A model generated the notes under the pieces. It did not search any database and was not told the origin of the DNA. It saw nothing but the letters and a program-made list of their open reading frames with translations. From NCBI GenBank assembly GCA_050250955.1, contig JBFWNR010000002.1, positions 818,145 to 882,144 on the forward strand: DNA of 64,000 nt. The letters are read 5' to 3'. The translations under genes and the position numbers were made by a program. Positions 1 through 9,198 of the stretch are shown here, piece after piece (position 1 is the first letter of the stretch; every line of letters starts with the position of its first letter). The DNA is from CAWAYR01 sp050250955. GTDB lineage: Bacteria; Acidobacteriota; Vicinamibacteria; Vicinamibacterales; UBA2999.

Positions 1-426
1 GCCGTCGATGAGGTACTCGCTCTCGCCCGAACGATAGAGGCGCCGCGTGACCTCGACGTCGCGGACCGTCCGCACCGGGTCGAGGGCGCGGGCGGCGGCC
101 AGGTCGAGGGCGGCGGCGTCTCCCGACGGCTCGGCGGCCTCCCCGTCGGCGCGGGGAGCCAGCGGTACGCCGCTCAGCCGCAGCGTCACCTCGGCGGCGC
201 CGGTCGGCTTGCGGGCATCGCTGCCGCTGAAGATGACGTCCTCCATCTTGTCGCCACGGAGGCTCTTGGCGCTCTGCTCGCCGAGCACCCACGTCAGGGC
301 GTCGGCGACATTGCTCTTGCCGCAGCCGTTGGGGCCGACGATGGCGGTGACGCCACCGTCGAAGGCCAGTTCGGAACGATCGGAAAACGACTTGAATCCG
401 GAGATTTCGAGGCGATCGAGGCGCAT
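1..426 (-). CDS. smc: Chromosome segregation protein SMC, N-terminal part only
   Basis: Reading the minus strand from an ATG at 426 gives 142 codons open to the window edge, so the rest of the gene lies outside. The protein begins MRLDRLEISGFKSF, typical of bacterial SMC, and has the Walker A motif GPNGCGKSN at residues 31-39, followed by the Q-loop region (LTWVLGEQSAKSLRG). It ends near the EYLIDG motif shared by SMC heads. A loop of about 30 residues rich in Ala, Asp and Pro precedes that motif and looks like a lineage insertion. SMC is the ATPase that compacts and segregates the chromosome with ScpAB. It follows the protease gene on the same strand after 160 bp. Confidence 0.93.
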   Translation of the reverse strand, partial: MRLDRLEISGFKSFSDRSELAFDGGVTAIVGPNGCGKSNVADALTWVLGEQSAKSLRGDKMEDVIFSGSDARKPTGAAEVTLRLSGVPLAPRADGEAAEPSGDAAALDLAAARALDPVRTVRDVEVTRRLYRSGESEYLIDG

Positions 427-586
427 GGACACCCGCGGCGGCGAGGGATGGGCCGAAGCGGCCGAATCCTCGCGAGGCTAGACAGCGCGACAGTCTAGCA
501 AGGCCCTACCTGTGTGGCAAGGCGATTCCGGACCCCCAACATTTTGGGGTTCGCCAGAATCTCCCCTTCCTGACCGACGGGCCGCC

Positions 587-2212
587 CTACTCGCCGCCAG
601 CGGTGCGCGAGGTGCGGGTCTTGGCCAGCGTCAGGAGCTTTTCGGCCTGCGGGAACAGGCTCAGGGCGTGCTGCGCCTGCGGATCGACGTCGAGCAGACG
701 ACGCCGCGCCACCCCCATGCCGAACACCGCGGCGTCGATCTCGAAGCGAATCATGGCGCGGATGAAGGCCTGGTCCTGGGTCCACGCCGCCTGGTCGATC
801 TTCATCCGGCGCGAGGCGACGTACTCCTTGAACTCGGCCACCATCGCGTCGTCAACGGCGAAGTCCTTGGCCACGGCCCGGCGACCGTTGCCGCGCGAGC
901 CCGGCCGCGTGTCGCCTTCGGCGTAGAACCGTTCCGCGTAGCCGGCGAACAGCTGGCGGGCGAAGAGCGAGCGGCCGAACCGGGTCGGGTTGAACCCCTC
1001 GACCGGCCCATCGAAGCGCTCGTCGGGTTCGATCCCGCCGCCGCTGTAGACCTTGCGGCCAGCCGAGGTCAGCTTCATTTCCTCGGCGGTGTGCTCCCGC
1101 GCCGCCTGATCGCGCATCGTGTAGGTCAGGTACTCGTCGAATGCCCCATCCCAGGGCCGCTGGATCATGCGCCCGCTCGGGGTGAAGTAGCGCGCCGTCG
1201 TCAGGGCCAGTCCGGCGCCCTGGCTCACCCGGTAGACCGACTGCACCAGCGCCTTGCCGAACGTGGTCTCGCCGGCGACGAGGGCGCGGTCGTGGTCCTG
1301 CAGCGCGCCGGAGACGATCTCTGAGGCGCTGGCGCTGTTGCGATTGACCATGACCACCATGGGCTGGTCGAGGAACTCGCTCTGCCGCGTGGCCCGGTAA
1401 TCCTCGTCGGCGTTGTCGACGCGGCCGCGGGTGTAGACGATGAGATCGCCGCGCGGCAGGAAGCGGTTGGCGACGCGGATGGCCTGATCGAGCTGCCCGC
1501 CGGGGTTGCCGCGCAGATCGAGCACCAGGCGCCGGGCGCCCTGGGCGCGGAGGTCCTCCAGGGCGTCGCCGAGTTCGTCGTCGGTGTGCTCGGCGAAGTC
1601 CTCGAGGCGGATGAAGCCGACGTCGCCTCGGGTGATGAAATGCGCCGGGATGCTCGGGATCGTCACCTGGTCGCGCATCACATCCATCACCAGCAGGTCG
1701 TCGATGCCGTTGCGCTTGATCGAGATGTTGACGAAGGTGCCCTTCGGCCCGCGCAGCTTGGTGACGGCCTGCTCGGTGGTCCAGCCGATGAGGTCCTCGT
1801 CGGCCGCCTTGGCGATGACGTCGCCGCGGCGCAGGCCCTTCTGGTGCGCCGGCGATCCTTCGAAGACCCGCACCACGGTGATCTGGCGATCGACCGACTG
1901 GATCGTGATCCCCAGTCCGTAGTAGCGCTGCTCCTGCCGCTCGCGCATCTGCGCGTAGGTGCGGGGATCCATGAAGCTCGAGTGCGGATCGAGCGTCTGC
2001 AGCATGCCGTTGATGGCGCCGTAGACCAGGCGGTCGGACTCCACCGGTTCGGCGTAGTCGCTCTCGATGGCGGCCAGCGCGGCGGTGAACGCCTTATAGT
2101 GCGCCGGCAGGCGGTCCTGGGTCGCCTGGGCGCTCTTCCCCATCACCCCGCCGAGCCCCGCCGCCAGGGCGACGGTCAGCACCGACACGCCGAGAAACCG
2201 CGAGGTCCGCAT
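587..2212 (-). CDS. S41 family C-terminal processing protease
   Basis: A 541-residue periplasmic serine protease. Residues 1-30 form a signal sequence or N-terminal anchor, a PDZ domain covers about 95-180, and the S41 catalytic core covers about 195-350. The Ser-Lys dyad can be placed by the usual 25-residue spacing: Ser295 in NRNSASASE and Lys320 in TTFGK. The substrate-binding motif LRGNPGG is at about 233-239. A C-terminal extension of about 170 residues follows the core. CTP proteases trim C-termini of exported proteins or degrade misfolded ones. The natural substrate cannot be read from the sequence. The gene is divergent from tatA, and smc lies downstream on the same strand. Confidence 0.93.
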   Translation of the reverse strand: MRTSRFLGVSVLTVALAAGLGGVMGKSAQATQDRLPAHYKAFTAALAAIESDYAEPVESDRLVYGAINGMLQTLDPHSSFMDPRTYAQMRERQEQRYYGLGITIQSVDRQITVVRVFEGSPAHQKGLRRGDVIAKAADEDLIGWTTEQAVTKLRGPKGTFVNISIKRNGIDDLLVMDVMRDQVTIPSIPAHFITRGDVGFIRLEDFAEHTDDELGDALEDLRAQGARRLVLDLRGNPGGQLDQAIRVANRFLPRGDLIVYTRGRVDNADEDYRATRQSEFLDQPMVVMVNRNSASASEIVSGALQDHDRALVAGETTFGKALVQSVYRVSQGAGLALTTARYFTPSGRMIQRPWDGAFDEYLTYTMRDQAAREHTAEEMKLTSAGRKVYSGGGIEPDERFDGPVEGFNPTRFGRSLFARQLFAGYAERFYAEGDTRPGSRGNGRRAVAKDFAVDDAMVAEFKEYVASRRMKIDQAAWTQDQAFIRAMIRFEIDAAVFGMGVARRRLLDVDPQAQHALSLFPQAEKLLTLAKTRTSRTAGGE

Positions 2213-2307
2213 GGCACCATCCTACCGCGAGCAACCGCCGGCCCGACAACGATTTCCGGGCGCCGGAATTCGTGCCGCGGAGGCTTTGCCGCCCCCGCCT
2301 TCCGGCC

Positions 2308-2313
2308 TATACT
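2308..2313 (+). promoter_or_regulatory. Candidate -10 element for tatA-tatC
   Basis: TATACT lies 87 bp before the tatA start, in the divergent gap with the protease gene. A weak -35 (TTTGCC, three of six matches) sits 17 bp upstream. It is a good -10 hexamer in otherwise very GC-rich DNA. No activator site is apparent. Confidence 0.45.
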
Positions 2314-2400
2314 GGACGGACGCGCCGCCCCGCGGCGCGGCCGGAGGTGTCGGCGGCGGGCCGGCTCGCAGGACGCCCCGCCTTTGCGCTGGAGCTCGCG

Positions 2401-2685
2401 ATGTTCGGATCGATTGGCATGCCGGAACTGATCATCATCCTGGTGATCGCCCTCATCATCTTCGGGCCCCGGAAGCTGCCAGAGCTCGGCAAGTCGCTCG
2501 GCAAGAGCATCAACGAGTTCAAGAAGGCTTCCACGGAGCTGCAGAACACCCTCGAACAGGAGATCAAGCTCGAGGAGCAGAAGGAAGAGAAGGCGCGGGC
2601 CGCGGCGGTGCAGCCACCGCCGACCGTCCTCGAGGCCGACGGCACGCTGGGCCAGCCGGTGTCGCGCGGCGAGGGCGGCAGCTAG
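2401..2685 (+). CDS. tatA: Sec-independent translocase component TatA/TatB
   Basis: A protein of 94 residues with the TatA/B plan: one N-terminal membrane helix (about residues 7-22, ELIIILVIALIIFGP), the FGP hinge followed by KLPELGKSLGKSI, an amphipathic helix, then a charged Glu/Lys-rich tail. The ATG at 2401 is chosen because it puts the membrane helix at the very N-terminus. A longer reading from 2272 adds an Arg-rich stretch unlike the family. The protein forms the pore-like assembly of the twin-arginine pathway with TatC, encoded 12 bp downstream. TatA versus TatB cannot be settled by eye, and many non-proteobacteria have one protein doing both jobs. The aminotransferase at 55189 is a likely Tat substrate. 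Confidence 0.92.
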   Translation: MFGSIGMPELIIILVIALIIFGPRKLPELGKSLGKSINEFKKASTELQNTLEQEIKLEEQKEEKARAAAVQPPPTVLEADGTLGQPVSRGEGGS

Positions 2686-2697
2686 CCCGACCCCGCC

Positions 2698-3540
2698 GTG
2701 GCTCTGGTTCCGTTCAAGAAGGCGGAGGAGGACAAACCCGCCCTCGGCTACTACGACGGGGGCGGGCCGCCGGAGCCTCCCGAGGAGGATGACGACGCCC
2801 TCGACGGGCGGATGAGCTTCCTCGATCACCTGGACGAGCTGCGCCGCCGGCTCACCCACGCCATCGTCGCCCTGCTCGTCGGCTTCCTGGGCGCGTTCGC
2901 GTTCGCGGCGCGCGCCCAGGAGTTCGTGATGGAGCCGCTCCTGGCCACCCTGCCGCCGGGCGGCGAGTTCGTGTTCACCGAACCGACCGAGGCGTTCTTC
3001 CTGCAGCTGAAGATCGCGGCCATCCTCGGCCTGCTCATCTCCAGTCCGTATGTGATGTGGCAGGTGTGGCTGTTCATCGCCCCCGGGCTCTACGCCAACG
3101 AGAAACGCTTCGCGGTGCCGTTCGTCTTCGGCACGACGCTGCTGTTCGCGGCCGGGGCGGCCTTCTCGCACTACGTGGTGTTTCCGGCCGCCTTCGGCTT
3201 CTTCGGCAGCTTCTCGACCGATCAGGTGCGTTTCATGCCGCGCATCGCCCCGGTCTTCGGGATGTACGCGTGGCTGCTGCTGGCGCTGGGCGTCATCTTC
3301 CAGATGCCCATGCTGGTGATGGTGCTGGCGCGGATGGGCGTCGTCACCGCCCGGTTCCTGGCCCGCAACATCAAGTACGCGATCCTCATCATCTTCGTCG
3401 TCGCCGCCGTGGCCACGCCCTCACCCGATCCGGTGAGCCAGGTCGTGGTCGCCGCGCCGATGATTCTCCTCTACGGCCTCAGTATCGGGGTCGCCTGGGT
3501 GTTCCAGAAGCGCCGCGACAAGGACGAGGACAAGGACTAG
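2698..3540 (+). CDS. tatC: Twin-arginine translocase subunit TatC
   Basis: A 280-residue polytopic inner membrane protein and receptor for the twin-arginine signal. A cytoplasmic N-terminus of about 40 acidic, Pro-rich residues precedes the family signature MSFLDHLDELRRRLTHA. Six membrane helices follow, with the conserved loop ending in TEPTEAFFLQLK and the APVFGMYAWLL region. The start is a GTG 12 bp after tatA. The N-terminal extension before the signature is longer than in E. coli TatC (258 residues). The TAG stop lies inside the first unit of a 7-bp repeat array that separates this gene from the convergent proS. Confidence 0.95.
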   Translation: MALVPFKKAEEDKPALGYYDGGGPPEPPEEDDDALDGRMSFLDHLDELRRRLTHAIVALLVGFLGAFAFAARAQEFVMEPLLATLPPGGEFVFTEPTEAFFLQLKIAAILGLLISSPYVMWQVWLFIAPGLYANEKRFAVPFVFGTTLLFAAGAAFSHYVVFPAAFGFFGSFSTDQVRFMPRIAPVFGMYAWLLLALGVIFQMPMLVMVLARMGVVTARFLARNIKYAILIIFVVAAVATPSPDPVSQVVVAAPMILLYGLSIGVAWVFQKRRDKDEDKD

Positions 3541-3571
3541 CGGCTAGCGGCTAGCGGCTAGCGGCTAGCGG
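3537..3571. repeat. Heptamer array, five CTAGCGG units
   Basis: Five perfect head-to-tail copies of CTAGCGG between convergent tatC and proS. The first unit contains the tatC stop codon. Each unit holds CTAG, which reads as a TAG stop on both strands. Because the period is 7, successive units place that stop in all three frames. Confidence 0.95.
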
Positions 3572-3582
3572 TCAGACACGCG

Positions 3583-5046
3583 TCAGTACGCCTTGGCGAA
3601 CCAGGCGTTGACCGTCGCCGGCCGGCCGCACTTGATGCACGGCGCCGTCGGCGTTCCCGAGTCGAAGGGGATGTTGCGGATCGTCGCCTGGGTCTCGGCC
3701 TTGATCTGCGCCTCGCATTCGTCGCTGCCGCACCACGGCGACACGACGAAGCCGGGCCGGCCGGCCATGATCTCCTTGAACTCGTCGTAACTGATGGTCG
3801 CCGAGGTGCGGGCGTCGCGGGCGGCGCGCGCCTTGGCCAGCAGGCCCCGCTGGATCTGGTCGAGCAGGTCGACGACCCGGGCGGCGAGCCCCTCCATGGG
3901 CAGCGACGCCTTCTCGCGGGTATCGCGGCGGGCGGCGAACACCGCTTTCTTCTCGAGGTCCTTGGGGCCGATCTCGAGCCGCAGCGGGACGCCGCGCATC
4001 TCGTACTCGGCGTACTTCCAGCCGGGCGTCTGGCTGTCGTCGGCGTCGAGCTTCACCCGCAGGCCGGCGGCGGCCAGCTCGTCGCGGATCGCCTCGCAGG
4101 CCGGCAGTACGGTCTCCTTCCAGTTGCCGCGCGGAATCGGCACGATCACCACCTGCCAGGGGGCGACTCGCGGCGGCAGGATGAGGCCGCTGTCGTCGCC
4201 GTGGGTCATGATGACCCCGCCGATGAGCCGGGTCGAAACCCCCCACGAGGTCGTCCAGGCGTGCTGCAGGGTCTTGTCGCGCCCCTGGAACTGGATCTCG
4301 AACGCCTTGGCGAAGTTCTGCCCCAGGTTGTGCGAGGTGCCGGCCTGCAGCGCCCGGCCGTCGCCCATCAGCGCCTCGATCGAATAGGTGCGCTCGGCGC
4401 CGGCGAACTTCTCGCTGCTGCTCTTCTGGCCGTCGACCACCGGCATCGCCAGGACGTTCTCGCAGAACTCCTTGTAGATGCCGAGAATCTTCAGCGTCTC
4501 CTCCTGCGCCTCGGCCTCGGTCTCATGGGCGGTGTGGCCCTCCTGCCAGAGGAACTCGGTGGTGCGCAGGAACGGCCGGGTCACTTTCTCCCAGCGCACG
4601 ACGTTGGCCCATTGGTTGATGAGCACCGGCAGGTCGCGCCACGACTGGATCCATTTCTGGTACATGACCCCGAAGATCGTCTCGGAGGTCGGCCGGACGA
4701 TCAGCTTCTCCTCGAGGTCCTCGGTGCCGCCCCTGGTCACCCACGCCACCTGCGGTGCGAACCCCTCGACATGCTCCGCCTCCTTCATCAGCAGGCCTTC
4801 GGGGATGAAGAGCGGGAAGTAGGCGTTGACGTGCCCGGTGGCCTTGAAGCGGTCGTCGAGCTGGCGCTGGATGAGCTCCCAGATCGCATAGCCGTACGGC
4901 CGGATGACCATGCAGCCCTTGACGGGCGAATAGTCGGCCAATTCGGCCTTGCGGACGACGTCCAGGTACCAGCGGGAAAAGTCGGTCGATTGAGGCGTGA
5001 TCTCGGTGACGAAGCCGTCGCCGCCGCCGTCAGGGCTCTTGGTCAT
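3583..5046 (-). CDS. proS: Prolyl-tRNA synthetase, short archaeal/eukaryotic-type
   Basis: Charges tRNA-Pro with proline. The 487-residue length and order of parts fit the short ProS class: class II catalytic core in the N-terminal half (VRPTSETIFGVMYQKW, then GDGRALQAGTSHNLGQNF and TSWGVSTRLIG), an anticodon-binding domain from about residue 270, and a C-terminal zinc-binding-like domain with CGSDEC and CIKC, ending in Tyr as this class does. The editing insertion of the long bacterial ProRS is absent. The ATG at 5046 is chosen because upstream codons read through the nadB 3' end and look non-native. The first 17 bp overlap the end of nadB, suggesting translational coupling. Confidence 0.95.
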   Translation of the reverse strand: MTKSPDGGGDGFVTEITPQSTDFSRWYLDVVRKAELADYSPVKGCMVIRPYGYAIWELIQRQLDDRFKATGHVNAYFPLFIPEGLLMKEAEHVEGFAPQVAWVTRGGTEDLEEKLIVRPTSETIFGVMYQKWIQSWRDLPVLINQWANVVRWEKVTRPFLRTTEFLWQEGHTAHETEAEAQEETLKILGIYKEFCENVLAMPVVDGQKSSSEKFAGAERTYSIEALMGDGRALQAGTSHNLGQNFAKAFEIQFQGRDKTLQHAWTTSWGVSTRLIGGVIMTHGDDSGLILPPRVAPWQVVIVPIPRGNWKETVLPACEAIRDELAAAGLRVKLDADDSQTPGWKYAEYEMRGVPLRLEIGPKDLEKKAVFAARRDTREKASLPMEGLAARVVDLLDQIQRGLLAKARAARDARTSATISYDEFKEIMAGRPGFVVSPWCGSDECEAQIKAETQATIRNIPFDSGTPTAPCIKCGRPATVNAWFAKAY

Positions 5047-6571
5047 GGGCACGCTCGATGGTGTGAACCATCCAGTGTAGATCGTCTCGCTCCGGGAAGT
5101 CGGCGCGGGCGTGACCGCCGCGGCTCTCACGCCGGTCGAGGGCGCCGCGGGCGACCAGCCACGCGACCGTCGTCGTCGCGACGAGGGCCGGGTCGGCCGC
5201 GTCCCGCGCCGCGGCCAGTCCGCGGCGCCAGCCATCGAGGGTCGCGACGGCGCGCGCCAGGCCGTCGCCATCCCGCACCAGGCCGACGTCGCGCCACATG
5301 AGCGCCTGCACGTCGGCCAGGCCCTCGGGAAGGGCCGCGGTCCCGACGGGCATCGCCCCCCGCGGCCGCACCTGGTCGAGCACCGCCGCGGCCGGTGCCC
5401 CCACCATGGCCTCGGCGGCGCGGGCCCCGAACACCAGCCCCTCGAGCAGCGAGTTGCTGGCCAGGCGATTGGCGCCGTGGACGCCGGTGCAGGCGACTTC
5501 GCCCGCCGCGAGCAACCCGGGCACGGTCGTGCGTCCCCAGAGGTCGGTCGCCACCCCGCCCATCACGTAGTGCGCGGCCGGGGAGACCGGGATGCGGTCG
5601 CGCGCCAGATCGAGGCCGCGCTCCCGGCAGGCGGTGGCGATGGTCGGGAAGCGGTCCCGGACCCAGACCGCGTCGAGGTGCTCCAGCGACAAGGTGACCG
5701 GCGCGCCGGTCCGCGCCGCCTCGCGGACGATGGCCCGCGACACCAGATCGCGGGAGGCCAGTTCGCCGGCCGCTTCGTAGCGGGTCATGAAGCGTTCGCC
5801 GTGCACGTTCAACAGCCGGGCCCCTTCGCCGCGCAACGCCTCGGAGAGCAGGAAGCGCGACGTCCCCGGGACCGCGATCACCGTCGGGTGGAACTGGACG
5901 AACTCCAGATCGCTGACCGCGGCACCGGCCTCCCAGCCCAGCGCGATGCCGTCACCGGTGGCGATCGGGGGATTGGTGGTCTCGCGAAAGATCCGGCCGG
6001 CGCCGCCGGTAGCCAGGAGCGTCGCCGACGCACGCACCTCGGCGACGCGGCCGCCGTGCAGGTAGCGCACCCCGCCACAGCGGCCCTGGTCGACGACGAG
6101 CGAGACGGCGCGGGCGTCGGGCCGGATGGTGACGCCCGGACTGACGGCCGCCCGTCGCCACAGGACGCGGCCGATCTCCCGGCCGGTGGCGTCGTGGGCG
6201 TGCAGGACCCGGCGCACGCTGTGCGCGCCCTCGCGGCCCAGCGAGAAACGGCCGTCGGCCTCGCGGTCGAACGCCGCGCCCCACGCCGCCAGGTCGGCGA
6301 CCAGCCGCGGGCCGTCGTCGACGAGCACCTGGACCGCGGCCGCACGGCACAGGCCGTCGCCGGCCTTGAGGGTGTCGTCGGCGTGCAAGGCCGGGGAGTC
6401 GTCGTCGCCGACCGCGGCGGCGATGCCGCCCTGCGCGTACCCGGTGTTGCTCTCGTCGGGACGATCGGCCTTGGTGAGCACGAGCACTCGACCGCGCCCG
6501 GCCAGCGACACCGCCGCGCGCAGGCCGGCCACGCCGCTGCCGATGACCAGGAAATCCGCCGTCTCGTGCAC
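5030..6571 (-). CDS. nadB: L-aspartate oxidase
   Basis: A 513-residue FAD enzyme that oxidises L-aspartate to iminoaspartate, the first step of de novo NAD synthesis (with NadA). Visible features are the dinucleotide-binding GSGVAGLRAAVSLAG near the N-terminus, the SNTGYAQGGIAAA motif, LATGGAGRIFRETTNP, the flavin/substrate region EFVQFHPT with RGEGARLLN, and GANRLASNSLLEGLVFG near residue 370. The start is a GTG at 6571. proS overlaps its 3' end, so the two are probably co-transcribed. No nadA or nadC is visible nearby. aroB is divergent with only a short shared upstream region. Confidence 0.95.
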   Translation of the reverse strand: MHETADFLVIGSGVAGLRAAVSLAGRGRVLVLTKADRPDESNTGYAQGGIAAAVGDDDSPALHADDTLKAGDGLCRAAAVQVLVDDGPRLVADLAAWGAAFDREADGRFSLGREGAHSVRRVLHAHDATGREIGRVLWRRAAVSPGVTIRPDARAVSLVVDQGRCGGVRYLHGGRVAEVRASATLLATGGAGRIFRETTNPPIATGDGIALGWEAGAAVSDLEFVQFHPTVIAVPGTSRFLLSEALRGEGARLLNVHGERFMTRYEAAGELASRDLVSRAIVREAARTGAPVTLSLEHLDAVWVRDRFPTIATACRERGLDLARDRIPVSPAAHYVMGGVATDLWGRTTVPGLLAAGEVACTGVHGANRLASNSLLEGLVFGARAAEAMVGAPAAAVLDQVRPRGAMPVGTAALPEGLADVQALMWRDVGLVRDGDGLARAVATLDGWRRGLAAARDAADPALVATTTVAWLVARGALDRRESRGGHARADFPERDDLHWMVHTIERAHDQEP

Positions 6572-6624
6572 CCGCGATGTATCCTAGCATCCGCCCTCCA
6601 CGCGGCCGGAGCCGCGCCCGCCGC

Positions 6625-7710
6625 ATGTCGCCCACCGTCATTCCAGTCCGCGCCCGCGACGGCGACTACGTCATCGAGGTCGCGCGCGGGATCCGCACCC
6701 GGATCGGGCCAGCCCTCGACGCCGCCGGCCTCTCCGGCGCCCGCATCGCCGTGACCTCGCCGCGAGTGTGGGCGGCGCAGGGCCGCGCCATCCGATCCGT
6801 GGGCACCCGGAGCCGCAGCGTAGTCGTCGACGACGGGGAACGCGCCAAGACGATGCGCACGGTGGGCCGCGTGCACGACGCGCTGGTCGACGCCGGCGCC
6901 GACCGCGCCGCGATCGTCGTCGCCATCGGCGGCGGCGTCATCGGCGACCTGGTGGGCTTTGCCGCCGCCACCTATCTGCGCGGGGTGCGGCTGGTGCAGG
7001 TGCCGACCACCCTGATGGCCCAGGTCGACAGCGCCATCGGCGGCAAGGTCGGGGTCAACCACCCGCGCGGCAAGAACCTCATCGGCGCCTTCCACGCCCC
7101 GCGCCGGGTACTGGTCGACCCCGATGCGCTGACGACGCTGCCTGCACGGGAGTTTCGCGCCGGCCTGTACGAGGTGATCAAATACGGCGTCATCGCCAGC
7201 GCGCCCCTGCTCGATCGCCTCGACGAACGACTCGACGACCTGCTGCGGCAGCGCGGCGACACGCTGGCCGACGTGGTCGCGACGTGCTGCCGCATCAAGG
7301 CCGAGATCGTCTCGGCCGACGAGCGCGAGTCGGGGCTGCGCCGGGTGCTCAACTTCGGCCACACCGCCGGCCACGCGCTCGAGGCGGCCAGCGGCTACGG
7401 GCGGCTTCTCCACGGCGAGGCGGTGGCGCTGGGGATGCGCGTGGCCCTGGCCCTGGGGGTGTCGCGAGGCGTCACGCCGGCGGATCTGGCCAGCCGCGTC
7501 GGCACGTTGCTCGATCGCCTCGGACCGGTCCCCTCGGTTGCCCGGCTGCCGCTCACCACGGTGCTGGCGGCGATCGGCCGCGACAAGAAGGTGGTCGACC
7601 GCACACTGCACTTCATCGCCGCCACGGCAGCGGGGGCCACGACCACGCTCACCGACGTGACGTCGGCCGAGCTGCGTCGGGCCCTGGCGACCATCGGCGT
7701 CGGTCGCTGA
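6625..7710 (+). CDS. aroB: 3-dehydroquinate synthase
   Basis: Converts DAHP to 3-dehydroquinate, the second step of the shikimate pathway. The protein has 361 residues from the ATG at 6625. The NAD-binding stretch AIGGGVIGDLVGF is followed by VPTTLMAQVDSAIGGK, then GKNLIGAF and EVIKYGVI. The metal-binding residues lie in E-V-I-K, LNFGHTAGHALE and the HGEAVALGM region. An in-frame ATG at 6577 would add 16 Arg/Pro-rich residues and run into the nadB upstream region, so the later start is preferred but not proven. No other aro gene lies next to it, and the downstream neighbour is convergent. Confidence 0.93.
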   Translation: MSPTVIPVRARDGDYVIEVARGIRTRIGPALDAAGLSGARIAVTSPRVWAAQGRAIRSVGTRSRSVVVDDGERAKTMRTVGRVHDALVDAGADRAAIVVAIGGGVIGDLVGFAAATYLRGVRLVQVPTTLMAQVDSAIGGKVGVNHPRGKNLIGAFHAPRRVLVDPDALTTLPAREFRAGLYEVIKYGVIASAPLLDRLDERLDDLLRQRGDTLADVVATCCRIKAEIVSADERESGLRRVLNFGHTAGHALEAASGYGRLLHGEAVALGMRVALALGVSRGVTPADLASRVGTLLDRLGPVPSVARLPLTTVLAAIGRDKKVVDRTLHFIAATAAGATTTLTDVTSAELRRALATIGVGR

Positions 7711-7731
7711 GTCGGCGGACGGTCGCGGCGC

Positions 7732-9174
7732 CTACTCGGTGCCGAGGCCGTGCTGGCGCATCCGGCCCAGCAGGTCGCGAAAGCCGACACCGAGGGCGTC
7801 GGCGGTGCGGCGCGGATCGTTGCCGTTGTCGGCCAGCGCGGCTTCGATGGCCTGGCGCTCGGCGCGGCGGCGGGCCCGGTCGAGGACGTCGTCGAGCGTG
7901 CCGGACAGGTCCACGTCGGGCGGCGGCGCGGCCGGGACCTGGGCCGGGGGAACGATCGGGTGCAAGTGGAGATGCCGCGCCGAGATGGTGTCGCCGTCGA
8001 CCAGCAACGCCGCGCGCTCCAGGCAGTTCTGCAGTTCGCGGACGTTGCCCGGCCAGGGATACCCGCTCAGCGCCTCGAGTGCCGACCGGTCGAGCGCCGG
8101 TGGCCGGCGGCCGCGGTCGAGGGCGGCCCGTTCGAGCACGTGGCGCGCCAGCAGCACGACGTCGTCGCCACGCTCGCGCAACGGCGGCACGGTGATCGGC
8201 ACGACCGAGAGGCGGAAGAACAGGTCCTCGCGGAACCGCCGCGCGGCCACTTCGGCCCGCAGGTGCCGGTTGGTGGCGGCCACCAGGCGGACGTCGGCAT
8301 GCAGGGTGACGGTGCCGCCGACGCGCTCGAACTCGCGGGTCTCGAGCACCCGCAGGATCTTGGCCTGGATGGACGGCGCCAGCTCGCCGATCTCGTCGAG
8401 GAAGAGCGTGCCGCGGTGCGCCAGCTCGAAGCGCCCGAGCTTGCGCTGGGTCGCCCCGGTGAAGGCGCCCCGCTCGTAGCCGAACAGTTCCGACTCGAGC
8501 AGCGTTTCCGGCAGGGCGGCGCAGTTGATGGCGACGAACGGGCCGTGGGCCCTGGCGCTCCAGGCGTGCAGGGCCCGCGCGAACAGTTCCTTGCCGGTGC
8601 CGCTCTCCCCTTCGATGAGGACGGTGACGTCGGCCGCTGCCGCGCGCTGCACGGCCTGCACGGCATCGCGCAGGGCGGGCGCCTGGCCGAGAATCCGCGG
8701 CGCGCCACGCCGGGCCGCCAGTTCCTCCTTGAGCAGGGCGTGCTCGCGCAGCAACCGGGTCTGGGCCATGGCCCGCTCGACGACGAGGTTGAGGTGCTCG
8801 GGATCGACCGGCTTGGCGAGAAAGTCGAGGGCGCCGTCGCGCATCGCGGCAACGGCATCCTGGATGCCGCCGTAGGCGGTCATCACCACGACCGGCACGG
8901 AGCCGTCCACCGCCTTGACCGCGCGCAGCACGCCCAGTCCGTCGCCGGACGGCAGCCGCAGATCGGTGACGACGAGGTCCGGCCGCTCGGCAGCCAGCAC
9001 CGCCGCGGCCTCGGGCTGGTCGCGGGCCTCGACGACCACGTGGCCGTGCGCCTCGAGCGCGAGGCGCAGCATGGTCCGCAGCGCGTCGCGGTCCTCGACG
9101 ACCAGGACGACCGCGCCGCTCGATACCGGCGCGCGGGCGGCGACCGGGTCTTCCGTCGGGTGCTCAGGGTGCAA
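7732..9174 (-). CDS. Sigma-54-dependent response regulator, NtrC family
   Basis: A 480-residue transcription activator with three domains. The receiver covers about 20-135, with phosphoacceptor Asp71 in VVTDLRLPSG. The AAA+ sigma-54 interaction domain covers about 160-390, with Walker A GESGTGKE at 189-196, the sigma-54 contact loop GAFTGA at 236-241 and Walker B TLFLDEIGE. A Fis-type helix-turn-helix lies at the C-terminus (RRTADALGVGFRDLLGRM). It lies 24 bp after a secreted coiled-coil protein and is probably co-transcribed with it. The orphan-looking NtrB-like kinase at 12499-13779, across the minor pilin genes, is a reasonable partner. It is distinct from pilR at 20371. Confidence 0.92.
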   Translation of the reverse strand: MHPEHPTEDPVAARAPVSSGAVVLVVEDRDALRTMLRLALEAHGHVVVEARDQPEAAAVLAAERPDLVVTDLRLPSGDGLGVLRAVKAVDGSVPVVVMTAYGGIQDAVAAMRDGALDFLAKPVDPEHLNLVVERAMAQTRLLREHALLKEELAARRGAPRILGQAPALRDAVQAVQRAAAADVTVLIEGESGTGKELFARALHAWSARAHGPFVAINCAALPETLLESELFGYERGAFTGATQRKLGRFELAHRGTLFLDEIGELAPSIQAKILRVLETREFERVGGTVTLHADVRLVAATNRHLRAEVAARRFREDLFFRLSVVPITVPPLRERGDDVVLLARHVLERAALDRGRRPPALDRSALEALSGYPWPGNVRELQNCLERAALLVDGDTISARHLHLHPIVPPAQVPAAPPPDVDLSGTLDDVLDRARRRAERQAIEAALADNGNDPRRTADALGVGFRDLLGRMRQHGLGTE

Positions 9175-9198
9175 GTGTCGCCCGGATGCGGTCGGCTC

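Noticed and set aside
3537..3571. Heptamer arrays as CRISPR or as transposon ends
   Set aside because: Units are 7 bp without spacers, no cas genes are present, and the arrays do not bracket mobile genes.
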